Notes under the pieces: generated by a model
Database searches by the model: none
What the model saw: the letters and a program-made list of their open reading frames with translations, nothing else
What the model was told of the DNA's origin: nothing
Made by a program: the position numbers and the translations under genes
Shown here: piece after piece, positions 11,343 through 23,039 of the stretch
Layout: every line of letters begins with the position of its first letter
Position numbering within the stretch: position 1 is the stretch's first letter
Assembly: GCF_965363235.1 (NCBI RefSeq)
Contig: NC_134839.1
Coordinates: 57,875,560-57,939,559 of the forward strand
DNA: 64,000 nucleotides
Reading direction: 5' to 3'
Source of the DNA: Mytilus galloprovincialis
Lineage: Eukaryota > Mollusca > Bivalvia > Mytilida > Mytilidae

Positions 11343-14300
11343 TTAATTAAACATTGATTTGGAGTATAGCATATTTCCGCGTGAATTATAGTACGGGTCA
11401 TTTCCAAGGGAATTATAGTACTGGTTATTTCCAAGTGAATTATAGTACTGCCTATTTCCAAGTGAATTATAGTACTGGCTATTTCCAAGTGAATTATAGT
11501 TTTGGTCAAAACTGTCTGGATGGACAACATTTCTATCAAAGTAATGCTTGACGACAGGCAACTTTTGTGGTCCTATACCAGCTGTCATTTTTGGCGCTAA
11601 ATTAGCTGCCATTTGTCGTGCTATACCAACTCCCATTTGCGGTGCTATACCGGCTGTCATATGTCGTGCTACATCGGCTGTCATTTGAGGTGCTATTCCA
11701 GCTGTCATTTGTGGTGCTATACCAACTCCCATTTGCGGTGCTATACCGGCTGTCATATGTCGTGCTACATCGGCTGTCATTTGTGGTGCTATTCCAGCTG
11801 TCATTTGTGGTGCTATTCCAGCTGTCATTTGTGGTGCTATTCCAGCTGTCATTTGTGGTGCTATTCCAGCTGTCATTTGTGGTGCTATTCCAGCTGTCAT
11901 TTGTCGTGCTATTCCAGCTGTCATTTGGGGTGCTATACGAGCGTCCACTTTGGAGTTATTAGCCCGGATCATGTTTCCTGCGATCATGTGTCCTGTGCCT
12001 GCATTTCTCCCGCTGAATTGTTGGGGTGCAATATTTGCCATTTGTGTTCCTTGATTCATATTATTTGTTGCCATATACTGTTGTTGTGCCATATCATACA
12101 TGTTTTGTAAACTATACAGTGGGTGACTGGGAAGAAGAATACTTTTCCCCGTGAAACAATCCCGCGTTTCATCGGCTTTTAAAACCATGATGTCTTCGCA
12201 GCCATCACGGATAGTTTTGCAATGCTTTGGTGGTGTCGGACCTACACCTGCTAACGCACCAACTCTGAAAGAAATTACAGCATAACTTTCTTTATGTTAA
12301 AAATAAAAATAAAAAATAACTGTTACATTTTATCCCCCCCCCCCCCAAAAAAAAACCACTCATGATATTTAAGAACAGTAAATCAGATTTATTCCCTATA
12401 GATTCTTACAAGTTATAACATAAACGGTACCAATTTGTCTGCACCAGATATGCATTTCGATAAACAATGTCTTTTCGGTGGTGCTCAAGGCCAAAATATT
12501 TAAAAATCCAAAGCTTAGTAAAAAGATGAAGAGCTATAAATGAATAAGTAAACTTGTCGCTCCTTTAAAAAAAACTTATTCTAAAAGGTGACCTATTCAA
12601 CACCGTAATAAGATCATTGAATATTGTTTTTATTGGAATAAATATTGATTTTGTTATCAGTAGATTAAAAGCTAACTAAATTTTATTAGTATGTTATATA
12701 TATACATATTCATCGGATCTACAATCTGTCGATACCTGTAACTTGGCATTGCACAAGGTCATGTTTTTCTCTGGCTGTTTATGATGTCTTTACACTAAAT
12801 CCATTGGATGTTGGATGTGTACGGATTGATAGTTTAGTCTTACATGCATGATTTTTCTATTAGTTGTTAGTGGCTTTGAACTAGCTGTCAGATAACTGCG
12901 AGTACTCTCAGATCTGTTCATTGTGTCTTTTTTTGTCGGGATGTATAAGTACCCGGCCACGTCCACTTATATTTTTGTCCATCTGATGAGTTAAGCCTTT
13001 TTCAACTGATTTTTATAGTTCGTTCTTATGTTGTACTGTTATACCACTGTCCCAGGTTTAGGGGGGGGGTTGGGATCCCGCTAACATGTTTAACCCCGCC
13101 ACATTATTTATGTATGTGCCTGTCCCAAGTCAGGAGCCTGTATATTCAGTGGTTGTCGTTTGTTTATGTGTTACATATTTGTTTTTCGTTCATTTTTTTA
13201 CATAAATAAGGCCGTTAGTTTTCTCGTTTGAATTGTTTTACATTGCCTTATCGGGGCATTTTATAGCTGACTATGCGGTATGGGCTTTGCTCATTGTTGA
13301 AGACCGTACGGTGACCTATAGTTGTTTTAATGTCTGTGTCATTTTGGTCTTTTGTGGATAGTTGTCTCATTGGCAATCATACCACATCTTATTTTTTTTA
13401 TATACGGACTAAAATATAGCAGAAGCCGTGCAAGGAATCAGAGCTTTGCATGTTAGAAGATTCCATGGCCGGATAATGATCTTTAAACACTGCGCAAAAA
13501 TCGGACTACAACCGTTTATAAAGTTTAAATGAAAATAGCATGAGGATGTTGTAAAGAAAAAAAAATAATCACGTTAACAATTTTTTATATATTGTCATGA
13601 TGTACTTTCTTAGAAATAATGGTAACAAAGGTGTCAGTATATGTACATGTAAAAAACATAATAACTTCTAATGACAAAGAATAACTACCCGCAACATGAA
13701 AGTTCCTTCTCTCCACATGAACATGTTTCACAACTGGCTAGATTAACAGTAGATCCGTTTAAGATTTCTAGTCCATTTGAAAGCGTACAAACAGTAATAT
13801 TACGTCCAGATGCTGAAAACATACAAGTAACATGTACTGAATTTTAGGATATTTTCTAAAAATGAAAAAAAAGCCATATTTATGTATTGGGTTGTTTTTA
13901 GAAAGAAGAGGTAGTGTTTTCAAATGATCTACATGTAAACTCTTTGTTGATTTTTGGGTGTTAAGGTTCCTGGGAGAAGAAAAAATCAAGAAAAGTGCTA
14001 CTAGTAATAGGACTTTCTAGCATTTGAGGGATACAGCTGTTGATTGCCTGTTCAGCCCAGTCAGTAGTCGGTTCCTCTGTCCTGACAAGGTGTGTTTCAT
14101 TCATTTGAAAGTTTATAAACTATAATGGAAAAACGAAGGTTCCAACTGCCTCAGTCAAATTTGGCTGTAGACGCGGACTTTGTTATAAAAATCCCTTTCG
14201 ATCATATAGCTTTTTATATCTTCAAGTATTTGTCCTTCCCGTGTTTAGGCATTCCTAAGGAAGGTGAATGCAGAGAAGTACGACAAACGCACCAAACTTA

Positions 14301-16939
14301 AAGTGTCTTACTTATTTTATTTCATTAGGCCTACACCGTATATTTCATATCTATTAAACGGAATTCCTCATGGTGCTCTATTATTGTGTACTGAAAACAT
14401 ATTTGATAGAATGTTTTTCAATAGAGCGTCCATGTTTTCTTGAAACGAACACATTCTGTTCTTGGTTTGTTCCGTTTCATCACTGTCGCAGGTTGTAGGG
14501 GATTGTTAGCGCCTCCAAACTAGCATATTAAACTCGCCACATTATGTATGTGGATTTCCCAAGTCAGGAACTTGTTATTCAGTGGTGTCGTTCGTTGCTA
14601 TAAATCATATTTGTTTTTTGTTCTTTGTTTTGTACATAACTCATGACGGGGATAATCTTATTTGAATTGTTATAATAGCTGACTATGAGATATGGGTTTT
14701 GTTCATTGTTGAAGGTTATACGGTGACCAATAGTAGTAAACACCTATGCCATCTGGTGTCTTTGGGAGAGTAGTCCCATTGACAGTCATTCCACATCTTA
14801 ATACTTGTATATCATGTGTACGCAAATGGTCACAATATTACCAGAATACTGTTAATGTTGACTAGACCATCTTCAGAGTATTAAGATTACTGCATAAGAA
14901 GAGTAAATTTGTTACATAATTATGTATAATACATTTATAATATTGATATTGTAAAAAAAAAAAAGAGATAATTATCCACGAATTTTGTTTTGCCGCAAAA
15001 TTTTAAAGGTTTAACAAGGATTTGCCTTCAGCGTATGATACCAGCCCATCCATATCAAAATCAAAAACATTGTTCATCGACACAGAGAAGCTATATTTGT
15101 ATTCACTAGATTTAAATTTAGTTTTTGATGACTCCCCGTTAGTTACAACAACGTACAGCTAAATGAACACTTGGAAAAGTTGATACAAAAATTAACAATT
15201 ATTATAAACATTTTATTTTAAATATTACTTTTAAATTAATACCATTTAAGTTGTAAAAATTACATATTCAATTAAAAATAATCCGTCCATTAGATATAAG
15301 AAGATGTGGCAATGAGTGCCAATGAGACAATTATTCTCCATCCAAGTCACAACTAGTAAAAGTAAAACATTATAGGTCAAGGTATGGTCTTCAACACAGA
15401 ACCTTGGCTCACAAGGAATAGCATGTTATAAAAGACTTAATGCCAATTTCATCACATTTTTTTTCCAAAAATGCATTTATATCTCAAATTGTACGATTCG
15501 CTCGTGTATGTAACAATGTTTTAGATTTTAACGAGAGAAATTTATGTATTATTTAGTGAAAAATGATTACACAAGGGTTTTCGATATCACAAACTAATCA
15601 AAACATTTACTAAATTTTATCATCGGTATAAGGACATCATTCGTAAATATAGCTCAACATGCAGACTTCTTAAACGTTCAGGTATTTCACATCCTATTCT
15701 TTATGGAAATATTCTTTAAAAAGCACAAAAATGGCAGTTTTCCCGTCAGAAGCTAACAAAACCTTTAAATAGACTTATTAAGAAGGGGATATATAGTTAC
15801 GATACTGCTGTCAGGTCATTAAAGATTGCATATTTTGGGGTTATTATTATTTCACTTATAGGGTCTTTGCATCGGAACTAAACACATTCATTTCAAAACA
15901 AGTTGTTGGCATGACACGGGTTATCTTCTTCTCATATATGTTATGATGGTATGATACTAAACCCCTTTATTGTGCCTGATATTCATATGACGAAGACATA
16001 ATCTTTCAATTAGTTCAATTGAAGTCTGGAGCTGGCATGTCAGTTAACTGCTAGTAGTCTTATTATTGTCATTTTGTTTGTTTTCTTTGGTTACATCTTC
16101 TGACATTAGATTCGGACTTCTCTTGAACTGAATTTTATGTGCGTCTTGTTATGCGTTTACTTTTCCACATTGGCTAGAGGTTTAGGGGGAGAGTTGAGAT
16201 CTCATAAACATGTTTAATCCCGCCGCATTTTTGCGCCGGTCCCAAGTCAGGAGCCTCTGGCCTTTGTTAGTCTTGTATTATTTTTTATTTTAGTTTCTTG
16301 TGTACAATTTGGAGTTTAGTATGGCGTTAATTATCACTGAACTAGTATATATATTTGTTAAGGGGCCAGCTGAAGGACGCCTCCGGGTGCGGGAATTTCT
16401 CGCTGCATTGAAGACTTGTTGGTGACCTTAATCTGCTGTTGTCTCTTTGACACATTCCCCATTTTAATTCTCAATTTTACATTCAGTTTATCAGGCTAAG
16501 GACGGTTTTATGAATAATACTAAACTAAAGATAAGAGGGCAGAAAAAAATTATCAAATTCAGCAAAATGAGTTTAAGGTGAACCGAGCAGGCGTGTTTTT
16601 TTTTTACATTTTTAAGTTCTTGTTATAGAAAAATAAAATTTGTTAAAAAACGTGATCCTTTATTATATTGACTGGTATTGGGCAAATCCAAACAATTATA
16701 TGCCCATAAAATACAATGTAAACGTTAACATAAGCTATTAGTCATTATATACCAGTATATTTTATCTATTTTTACAATTTCAATGTTGAGTCCAAATTTC
16801 GTCAATTAAAAAAATATATAATATCGTGAATACTGAAATATTAATATACTCTACCTAATTGTCGAGTCTTCACTTTAGCTGTGTGGCAAGATCCTTCAAC
16901 AAGAGGAAGAAAAACAACCAAACAGAATATCAGTAACAT
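11343..16939 (-). CDS. Secreted beta-microseminoprotein-like protein with octapeptide-repeat tail (gene 1)
   Basis: Assembled from three exons on the minus strand: 16939-16855, 13812-13689 and 12264-11343. The total is 1131 nt, 376 aa, with GT-AG introns in phases 1 and 2. Residues 1-16 form a signal peptide (MLLIFCLVVFLPLVEG). Residues 17 to about 107 hold ten cysteines in the order of the beta-microseminoprotein (PSP94) fold, including SCETCSCGEKELSCCG and then CKTIRDGC and ETRDC. The C-x2-C-x-C-x6-CC spacing matches my memory of human MSMB. Residues 180-307 are 16 octapeptides close to IAPQMTAG, and about 323-367 are five units ending NSLGN. The protein is probably extracellular, a matrix or secreted protein, but its function is unknown. 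Gene 2 at 30928-32193 has identical exon 1 and 2 lengths (85 and 124 nt). The fold call is by pattern only; the exon model is well supported. Confidence 0.85.
11373..11501 (-). repeat. 27-bp coding repeat (YYNSLGN units) at the C-terminus of gene 1
   Basis: Five tandem 9-residue units resemble xQYYNSLGN and are rich in tyrosine, asparagine and glycine. This is a second, independent repeat in the same exon, ending just before the C-terminal MLYSKSMFN. Confidence 0.85.
11553..11936 (-). repeat. 24-bp coding minisatellite (IAPQMTAG octapeptides)
   Basis: It holds sixteen 24-bp units in frame inside exon 3 of gene 1. Most encode IAPQMTAG; variants include IAPQMTAD, VARHMTAG, IAPQMGVG, IARQMAAN and LAPKMTAG. 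The order IAPQMTAD-VARHMTAG-IAPQMGVG occurs twice (units 7-9 and 11-13), so a block of four units was duplicated. Because the unit is a multiple of three, other frames stay open too and create false antisense frames. Confidence 0.9.
12765..13400 (+). mobile_element. Retroelement 3' tail in intron 2 of gene 1
   Basis: A non-coding copy containing 'aaccccgccacatt', 'cccaagtcaggagcctg', 'ggttgtcgtttg', 'aggccgttagttttctcg' and the terminus 'ggcaatcataccacatctt'. Diverged copies of the same order occur at 14452-14810, 29556-30166 and 46100-46350. It looks like the 3' end of a non-LTR retrotransposon or a derived non-autonomous element. It is antisense to the host gene. Confidence 0.65.
14452..14810 (+). 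mobile_element. Diverged retroelement 3' tail in intron 1 of gene 1
   Basis: It has the same phrase order as 12765-13400 ('cccaagtcaggaacttg', 'cagtggtgtcgttcg', 'tatgagatatgggttttgttcattgttgaagg', 'cattccacatctt') with more substitutions, so it is an older copy. Confidence 0.55.
15295..15420 (-). mobile_element. Short retroelement 3' tail fragment, minus orientation
   Basis: It begins 'aagaagatgtggcaatgagtgccaatgagac', the reverse complement of the 'ccacatcttctt' terminus class. A similar fragment lies at 59098-59180. Confidence 0.5.
15473..16487 (+). mobile_element. 5'-truncated Penelope-like element copy in intron 1 of gene 1
   Basis: The first 300 bp match the end of the reverse transcriptase coding region at 39025-39335 with several disabling changes. 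The rest matches the 3' tail to the shared terminus 'ccccatt...attctcaatttta'. It lies antisense to gene 1 and is a dead 5'-truncated copy. Confidence 0.75.
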
Positions 16940-17788
16940 TTTCGAAGAACTGTATAAAACGTTACAACCGTCGAAATGTCAAGGAAAGTCCACAGTCGTT
17001 AATTTAAGCATGTCTAATTAATTGATAAAAATTTAGTTAAACTGTAGAAAACCCTTATAGCAGTTTATGTGGTAATTTATCTTTTATCTTTTATGTGGAC
17101 TCATTTGATTTATTTGAAGTATTACAGTACAAGCCTACTAGTTGTTGATAATCATTCTTTTTCTATATGATCATAGCACACGTCATTAGCTGTAAGCATG
17201 ATTGTGTTTATTTAATGCGTATTTTTTCTGTGTAGATGTAAAATAAAAGGGGGAGTTATGTAAGGTACTTTAAGTAAGAAGTTTTATGAATGTACAAAGG
17301 CTTGGATCTTAACTAGAGGCACTGCGAACAAAGTTAAATAAAATGATACCACCGACTTGCAAAGTTCAAAAGTTCACGACATAATATTTAGGACCAAAAA
17401 CAAAATAGGAAGCGCACAATTGCATTATATGGCCAAGATTCTAAAAAGGTCACATCAAACGAGTAAAAGTGGTTTGAAGTATTCGAATACTTAGGAATTT
17501 CTACCCCATGCATCGATTACCTCATGAATTTGTCAAAACCTTAATAAAGAATTTGAGTTATCAGTACTCTTTAGTTTTGTATTTCCCACCAAATGTGTTT
17601 CAGTCCGAGGACATGTAATTTATTTGTTTTCACAAGACGAACTTGTTTTTTTCTCTAAATAATTCTTTCGGTCATCAAAAAGCTATGTCGTCCCAGATAA
17701 AAAGCATTTCTTTGTATCAAAAAAGTTTCTGCAATTAAAAGACTATTTCGCTTTCTCGAAATATTTTCAGTTATTGCCTTTTCAGTCT
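16940..17788. other. Upstream region of gene 1
   Basis: These 850 bp lie before the start codon of gene 1 on the minus strand. I recognise no repeat and no unambiguous TATA box. The 5' UTR and promoter of gene 1 should lie here. Confidence 0.4.
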
Positions 17789-18705
17789 ATAAAATTGAGA
17801 ATGGAAATGGGGAATGTGCCAAAGAGACAACAACCCGACCATAGAAAAAAACAACAGCAGAAGGTCACCAACAGGTCTTCAATGTAGCGAGAAATTCCCA
17901 CACCCGGAGGCGTCCTTCAGCTGGCCCCTAAACAAATATATACTAGTGCAGTGATAATGAACGCCATACTAATTTCCAAATTGTACACAAGAAACTAAAA
18001 TTAAAATAATACAAGACTAACAAAGGCCAGAGGCTCCTGACTTGGGACAGGCGCAAAAATGCGGCGGGGTTAAACATGTTTGTGAGATCTCTAGAAAAGT
18101 AAACGCATAACAATACGCACATTAAAATTCAGTCCAAGAGAAGTCCGAGTCTGATGTCAGAAGATGTAACCAAAGAAAATAAACAAAATGACAATAATAC
18201 ATAAATTACAACAGACTACTAGCAGTTAACTGACATGCCAGCTCCAGACTTCAATTAAACTGACTGAAAGATTATGATTTCATCATATGAACATCAGGCA
18301 CAATCCTTCCCGTTAGGGGTTTAGTATCATACCACATAACATATATGAGAAGAACATAACCCGTGTCATGCCAACAACTGGTTTTTGAATAAATGTGTTT
18401 AGTTCCGATGCAAAGACCATATAAGTGAATCAATATTAACGCCAAAATATGCAATCTTTAATGACCTAACAACAGTATCGTATAACTATATCCCTTCTTA
18501 ATAAGTCTATTCAAAGGTTTTGTTAGTTTTTGAGGTGAATACTGACACCTTTGTGCTTTATAAAGAATATTTCCATAAAAAATTGGATGTGAAATACCTG
18601 AACGTATAAGAAGTCTGCATGTTGAGCTATATTTACGAATGATGTCCTTATACCGATGATAAAATTTATTAAATGTTTTGACTAGTTAGTGATATCGAAA
18701 CTATA
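17789..18705 (-). mobile_element. 5'-truncated Penelope-like element copy, minus orientation
   Basis: The reverse complement matches 39140-40065 closely: the reverse transcriptase C-terminus ('ctaactagtcaaaacattta...tatcatcggtataagg'), 'gcatcggaac', the CCCCGCCGC segment and the common 3' terminus. It ends at the same base as the copies at 40065 and 16487, as expected of target-primed insertions. Confidence 0.75.
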
Positions 18706-19139
18706 GTTTGTAATATGTTGTTCAAAGTAAGGAACCTCGTCATTGCTGTCTTGTCATATCTTAATACATATGTTTTGGGTATTTGGAGAATTTGGTGATA
18801 TTAATTGAAACATGGTTACTCTGTTGGTTTGTTTGTCTTGTTTTTTTACTCGATGTGAATTAGAGCTGGACATATTCGACTTCCTGAGGTTTTTTTTTAA
18901 TAGAATAAAGCAACAAAGGATACGAGGTATCCGTCCACCAATGATACGAATCAGTACACGCACAGCAGTAAACACACAAAAAGCAAAGAAATGCGCTTGT
19001 ATTGCTGTCACTCATCTCAAAGTCACAATGAGGCCTATTTTTTTTTAGTAAGAAATGCGTCTGGAGTAAGGAATATGACAGTTGTTTATATTCGTTCCGT
19101 TGGTCAAAAAAGTCGATCAATTGAATTTGTCAGTTTCTA
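18706..19139. other. Unassigned non-coding DNA left of element D
   Basis: Short overlapping frames occur on both strands, but none has recognisable domains or consistent splice signals. I see nothing that can be supported here. Confidence 0.4.
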
Positions 19140-19574
19140 CACTGTAAATCTAAAACAAATAGAACACTGCTTGAACGCTTTTTTGTAACACTTTTTGAAC
19201 GTGTAATGGTGTTCCAAATGTTTACACTAGTGTTCATCAATTGAATGTGTGGTGTTCTGTTTTTAATGCCTTTGTGTTTCATTTTTGAACACTTGATGTT
19301 AGAGACCTTAACATTAGTGTTCAAAGCTTTAACGTATCCGAATGTTCAAAATCTTAATACGTCGACGCGTTCAACAGCCATATGTAACACTTTTTGAACA
19401 CACAGAACATGTTTAAAAACCAAAATGTTAAGATTCAGAACACCAGACGTTAACATTCAGAACAGTTGACATAGGTGTACAAAGTAATGGTGTTCAAATG
19501 TGGAACCTGTTCTATTTTCAAGCGTACATAATTTTCTATAAGTACTAAACTTAATTATACGTCAGAAAAACTCA

Positions 19575-19709
19575 TAAGATATAACATTGCAATTGCCTTC
19601 ATTTATGAACTCTAATCGAGCTGTTTAAAGTAAAACCACTCAGGTGAGAAAAACAGCTCACCTGTGTACTATATAAACATGCGTGTCACTTAAATACTCG
19701 CTTTCAATT
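19575..19709 (+). repeat. Left inverted terminal repeat of the DIRS element
   Basis: It is identical to the reverse complement of 24820-24954 over 135 bp. It includes a TATA-like 'ctatataaac' at about 19669-19678, which could start the genomic transcript. The mirrored copy could start antisense transcription from the right end. Confidence 0.9.
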
Positions 19710-19758
19710 TTAGCTCGCAGTCGAGATGTTCGGTAAGATTTAATGTTGAAAAAATAAT

Positions 19759-21087
19759 ATGGCTCAAACTCAATTAAACTCGCCCAGTTCTAGAGGGAAA
19801 CATACTCCTTCTCGAGATTTGTTAGAAGATTTAGACTACTTGTCTGATGTTCAATCTCAAGATGAAGTTGAACTGTTTGACGATGGTCAGTTTAGTGACC
19901 TTAGTGACTTTGAACATACCAATGAGGGTGATGTTTCTAATGCCGATGAGGGCAATACTTATATGGGCAATTCAAGTGCCACAAAAGACAAACACAATGC
20001 CAAACAGGGCAAACAAAGTGCCAATAAGGGCAAACTTAGTGCCAATAAGGGCAAATTGAGTGCCAATAAGGGCAAAACTCATCCACAATCAGACGATGGG
20101 GCGTCTGGGTTAGATGGTGAAAGTGACGAGAGGGCCACACGTAACTGGTTGCCGGATAAAAGAAATCCAGTCGAATCATCTTCTTCCGGTAAACGAAAAC
20201 ATGTGGAGGTGAACACAGATTCTGGTGATGAATCGGAACAGGAGACCGAGAATTCCTCCTCGGATAGTGGGGAAAGTTCAGATAATGATAATCTTTTTGA
20301 TCCGTCTGAAATTTTGAAAAAAGATACCAAGGTACCGGGTAAAATTTCAAAATACATTGAGAAGTATGCCAATCAGGGCATCACAAAGAATGTTAGGTTA
20401 GAAGTCACAAAGAACTGTAACATACCTATAAGTAAAAAGCTCGCTTCCAAAGAAACGGATAGATATATAAAGAAACTATTTCGTAAGAAATTTAATCAAA
20501 CTTTGAATGCCAAGAAAGAACGTTCTATTATTAACTCTGAAAACAGAATTTTAGATGCTACTGGTCCCTTAGCAATTTTATGGACAGAAGCAGAGAAAGC
20601 TAAGAAACGTGATCGTGGCTTGAATCCAGTAGATGTCATTGACATTGTACAGAGAGCATTAGTTTTGATTGGGAACGCTCACTATGTATACTTAACTGAT
20701 CGTCGTAGGTCTATGCTTGGTAGAGTATTACCAGAATGTTTAGATTTATTAACGGATAAAGATGGCAAGAAAGCGCTGTTAAAAAGCTCTAATGAACTAT
20801 TTGGCCGTAAGTTCAGAAAATTGCTCACCGAAGAAAGCAAAGACAACAGGGAATTGTTTAGCTTGCTGCAAACAGTACGCCGTTCCAAAAACAAAGCATC
20901 TAGATTTGGAAATGGTAACTTCAGTGGTGGTCATGGAAATGGTGGCCGTGGCAATAACCAGTATTTTCGGCTCGAGCCCCCAAACAACCAGAATCAGCAG
21001 TTTGGGGGCCGAGGCAGGGGCAGAGGCAGAGGTCAGTCAAGATCGACACCAGGGATCCCAAGGAAGGGGTTCAATCCCAAGAATTAG
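19759..21087 (+). CDS. DIRS gag-like protein
   Basis: This is the first gene of the DIRS retrotransposon (442 aa). The N-terminal third is acidic and Ser/Asp/Gly-rich, with several NKGKLSA-type short repeats. A basic helical middle follows. The C-terminus is rich in Gly, Arg and Asn (GRGRGRGRG-type), suited to nucleic-acid binding. It is assigned as gag by position and composition. It is part of a mobile-element fossil and not a host gene. Confidence 0.75.
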   Translation: MAQTQLNSPSSRGKHTPSRDLLEDLDYLSDVQSQDEVELFDDGQFSDLSDFEHTNEGDVSNADEGNTYMGNSSATKDKHNAKQGKQSANKGKLSANKGKLSANKGKTHPQSDDGASGLDGESDERATRNWLPDKRNPVESSSSGKRKHVEVNTDSGDESEQETENSSSDSGESSDNDNLFDPSEILKKDTKVPGKISKYIEKYANQGITKNVRLEVTKNCNIPISKKLASKETDRYIKKLFRKKFNQTLNAKKERSIINSENRILDATGPLAILWTEAEKAKKRDRGLNPVDVIDIVQRALVLIGNAHYVYLTDRRRSMLGRVLPECLDLLTDKDGKKALLKSSNELFGRKFRKLLTEESKDNRELFSLLQTVRRSKNKASRFGNGNFSGGHGNGGRGNNQYFRLEPPNNQNQQFGGRGRGRGRGQSRSTPGIPRKGFNPKN

Positions 21088-21200
21088 GCATACAACAGGT
21101 AAAGGTTCAAGAATTAGATTTTTTCCCCATTTCAACAGACCGTTTTGCTCATTTTCCTGTAGGGGGGAGAACAAAACTTTTTGTCCAGAACTGGGGTTGT

Positions 21201-23030
21201 TTGACATCAGATCCTTGGGTCTTAGATACAGTTCAGGGTCTAAAACTAGAATTCTGTCAAATACCGCCAAGACAAATTCAGTGCCCAAAACTATTTTTCG
21301 ACAAGGAGAAAACAGCATTGATCAATCAAGAAATTCTATCATTGTTAGACAAAAAAGCAATATGTCAGGTATCCCAAAGTCAGAGGTATTTTCTAAGTCA
21401 TCTTTTCTTGGTCGAGAAAAAAGGGGGAGGACACCGTCCTGTAATAAATTTAAAGCAGTTGAACAATTATTTGATATACAATCATTTCAAAATGGAAGGG
21501 ATTCATTCGGTAAAAGATTTAATCCAAAAATCAGACTGGATGATAAAAATAGATCTGACGGATGCATATTTGACCGTCCCAGTGTTAAAACAACATCAAA
21601 AATATGTCCAGTTTCAATGGCAGGGAAAGACCTATCAATTTCAGGTACTTCCCTTTGGAATTTCAGTCGCCCCACTAGTATTCACAAAATTAATGAAAGT
21701 CCCAGCAAGTTTTCTAAGACGACTGGGTGCTGGGTATACGTCTAGTGGTTTACTTGGACGATATCTTAATATTGAACCAATCAAAAGAGAAATGTCAGTT
21801 AGAAGCACAACTTACAGTAAGGCTTCTTCAAAGTTTAGGATTTCTAATAAACGAAAAGAAATCAGTTTTTGTCCCATCTCAACAAATGCTTTTTCTAGGA
21901 TTTCTAGTGAACTCGGTAGATATGAGTCTGTCCCTTCCCACCCCAAAAATTCAAAAAATACAAAAATTATGCAAGGAGGTAAAAAATTCAGTAAAAATAA
22001 CAGTGAAAAAACTATCAGAATTAATAGGAAATCTGACAGCTTCAATTCAAGCAATTTTTCCAGCCCCACTACATTACAGACATTTACAGGTAGAAAAAAA
22101 TCAAAGGCTCAACCAGACTCTCAGTTACAATTCAGAACTAGTCCTATCTCAAAAAGCTCAAAACGAATTAAACTGGTGGATACACCAGTTAATTCATTGG
22201 AATGGGAGGTCTCTAATTTCCATCCAACCATCTGTAATCATCCAAACAGATGCAAGCAATGTGGGATGGGGAGCAGTAATGAACAAAGTATCAATAGGGG
22301 GTCCTTGGTTACAATCAGAAAAAAGTTTCCATATAAATGCCCTAGAATTAATAGCAGTGACTCATGCAGTCAAATCTTTCTTAAAAGACAGACACAATTT
22401 ACAGGTGTTGATTCAGACGGACAACATAACAACAATGACTTATATCAACAAAATGGGAGGGACTGTGTCCAAAGTTTGCAACAAACTAGCCCTAGAGCTT
22501 TGGACATGGTGTCTCCAGAAAGACATAGTGCTAAAAGCAGATTTCATCCCAGGTCGAGAGAATCTAATTGCAGATTGGGAGTCCAGACATCATTCAGACT
22601 CCAGCAATTGGAAACTTCATTCAAAGGTTTTCAATTCTTTAATGAAGCAGACAATGACCTGCAACATAGATCTTTTCGCAGATCGGTCCAACAATCAACT
22701 TCAAACATACATAAGCTGGCTTCCCGATCCAGGAGCATTAGCGTTCAATGCTCTCCTACATCCTTGGACGAGTTTCAAGGCTTACGCCTTCCCCCCTTTC
22801 TGCTTGATAGCTCAATGTCTGAAAAAAATAAAAGCAGAGAAAACAACTGTAGTTCTGATAAATCCTGCTTGGATGGCACAGCCATGGTATGCAATATTGC
22901 TGGAAATGTCAATACAACATCCAATTCTGTTGCCGACATTTCCAGGTCTACTACAGTCGTATCAAGGGGAACCTCACCCAATGATTCAAAACAAATCGCT
23001 TCAACTAGTCGGGTGGCTTGTCTCAGGAGA
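21201..23030 (+). CDS. DIRS reverse transcriptase / RNase H / methyltransferase-like region
   Basis: This is the pol region of the DIRS element. Reverse transcriptase hallmarks include GGGHRPVINLKQLN, a DLTDAYLTVPV segment, LPFGISVAP and the catalytic YLDD. An RNase H-like stretch follows, with IIQTDASNVGWGA, then ALELIAV and QTDN. After it comes the NIDLFADRSN...LPDPGALA...AYAFPPF segment typical of the DIRS methyltransferase-like domain. The coordinates are approximate for the region as a whole. It is a mobile-element fossil. Confidence 0.8.
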
Positions 23031-23039
23031 TCATATCAA

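Noticed and set aside
11613-12110. Plus-strand Cys/His-rich repetitive frames across the minisatellite
   Set aside because: They are antisense shadows of the IAPQMTAG array. A 24-bp unit without stops leaves several frames open. The minus-strand frame has splice sites, a signal peptide and a paralogue.
19138-19149. Transib-like reading of element D's CACTGTA end
   Set aside because: It matches CACWRT, but no 5-bp target duplication is present, so I did not assign element D to that superfamily.
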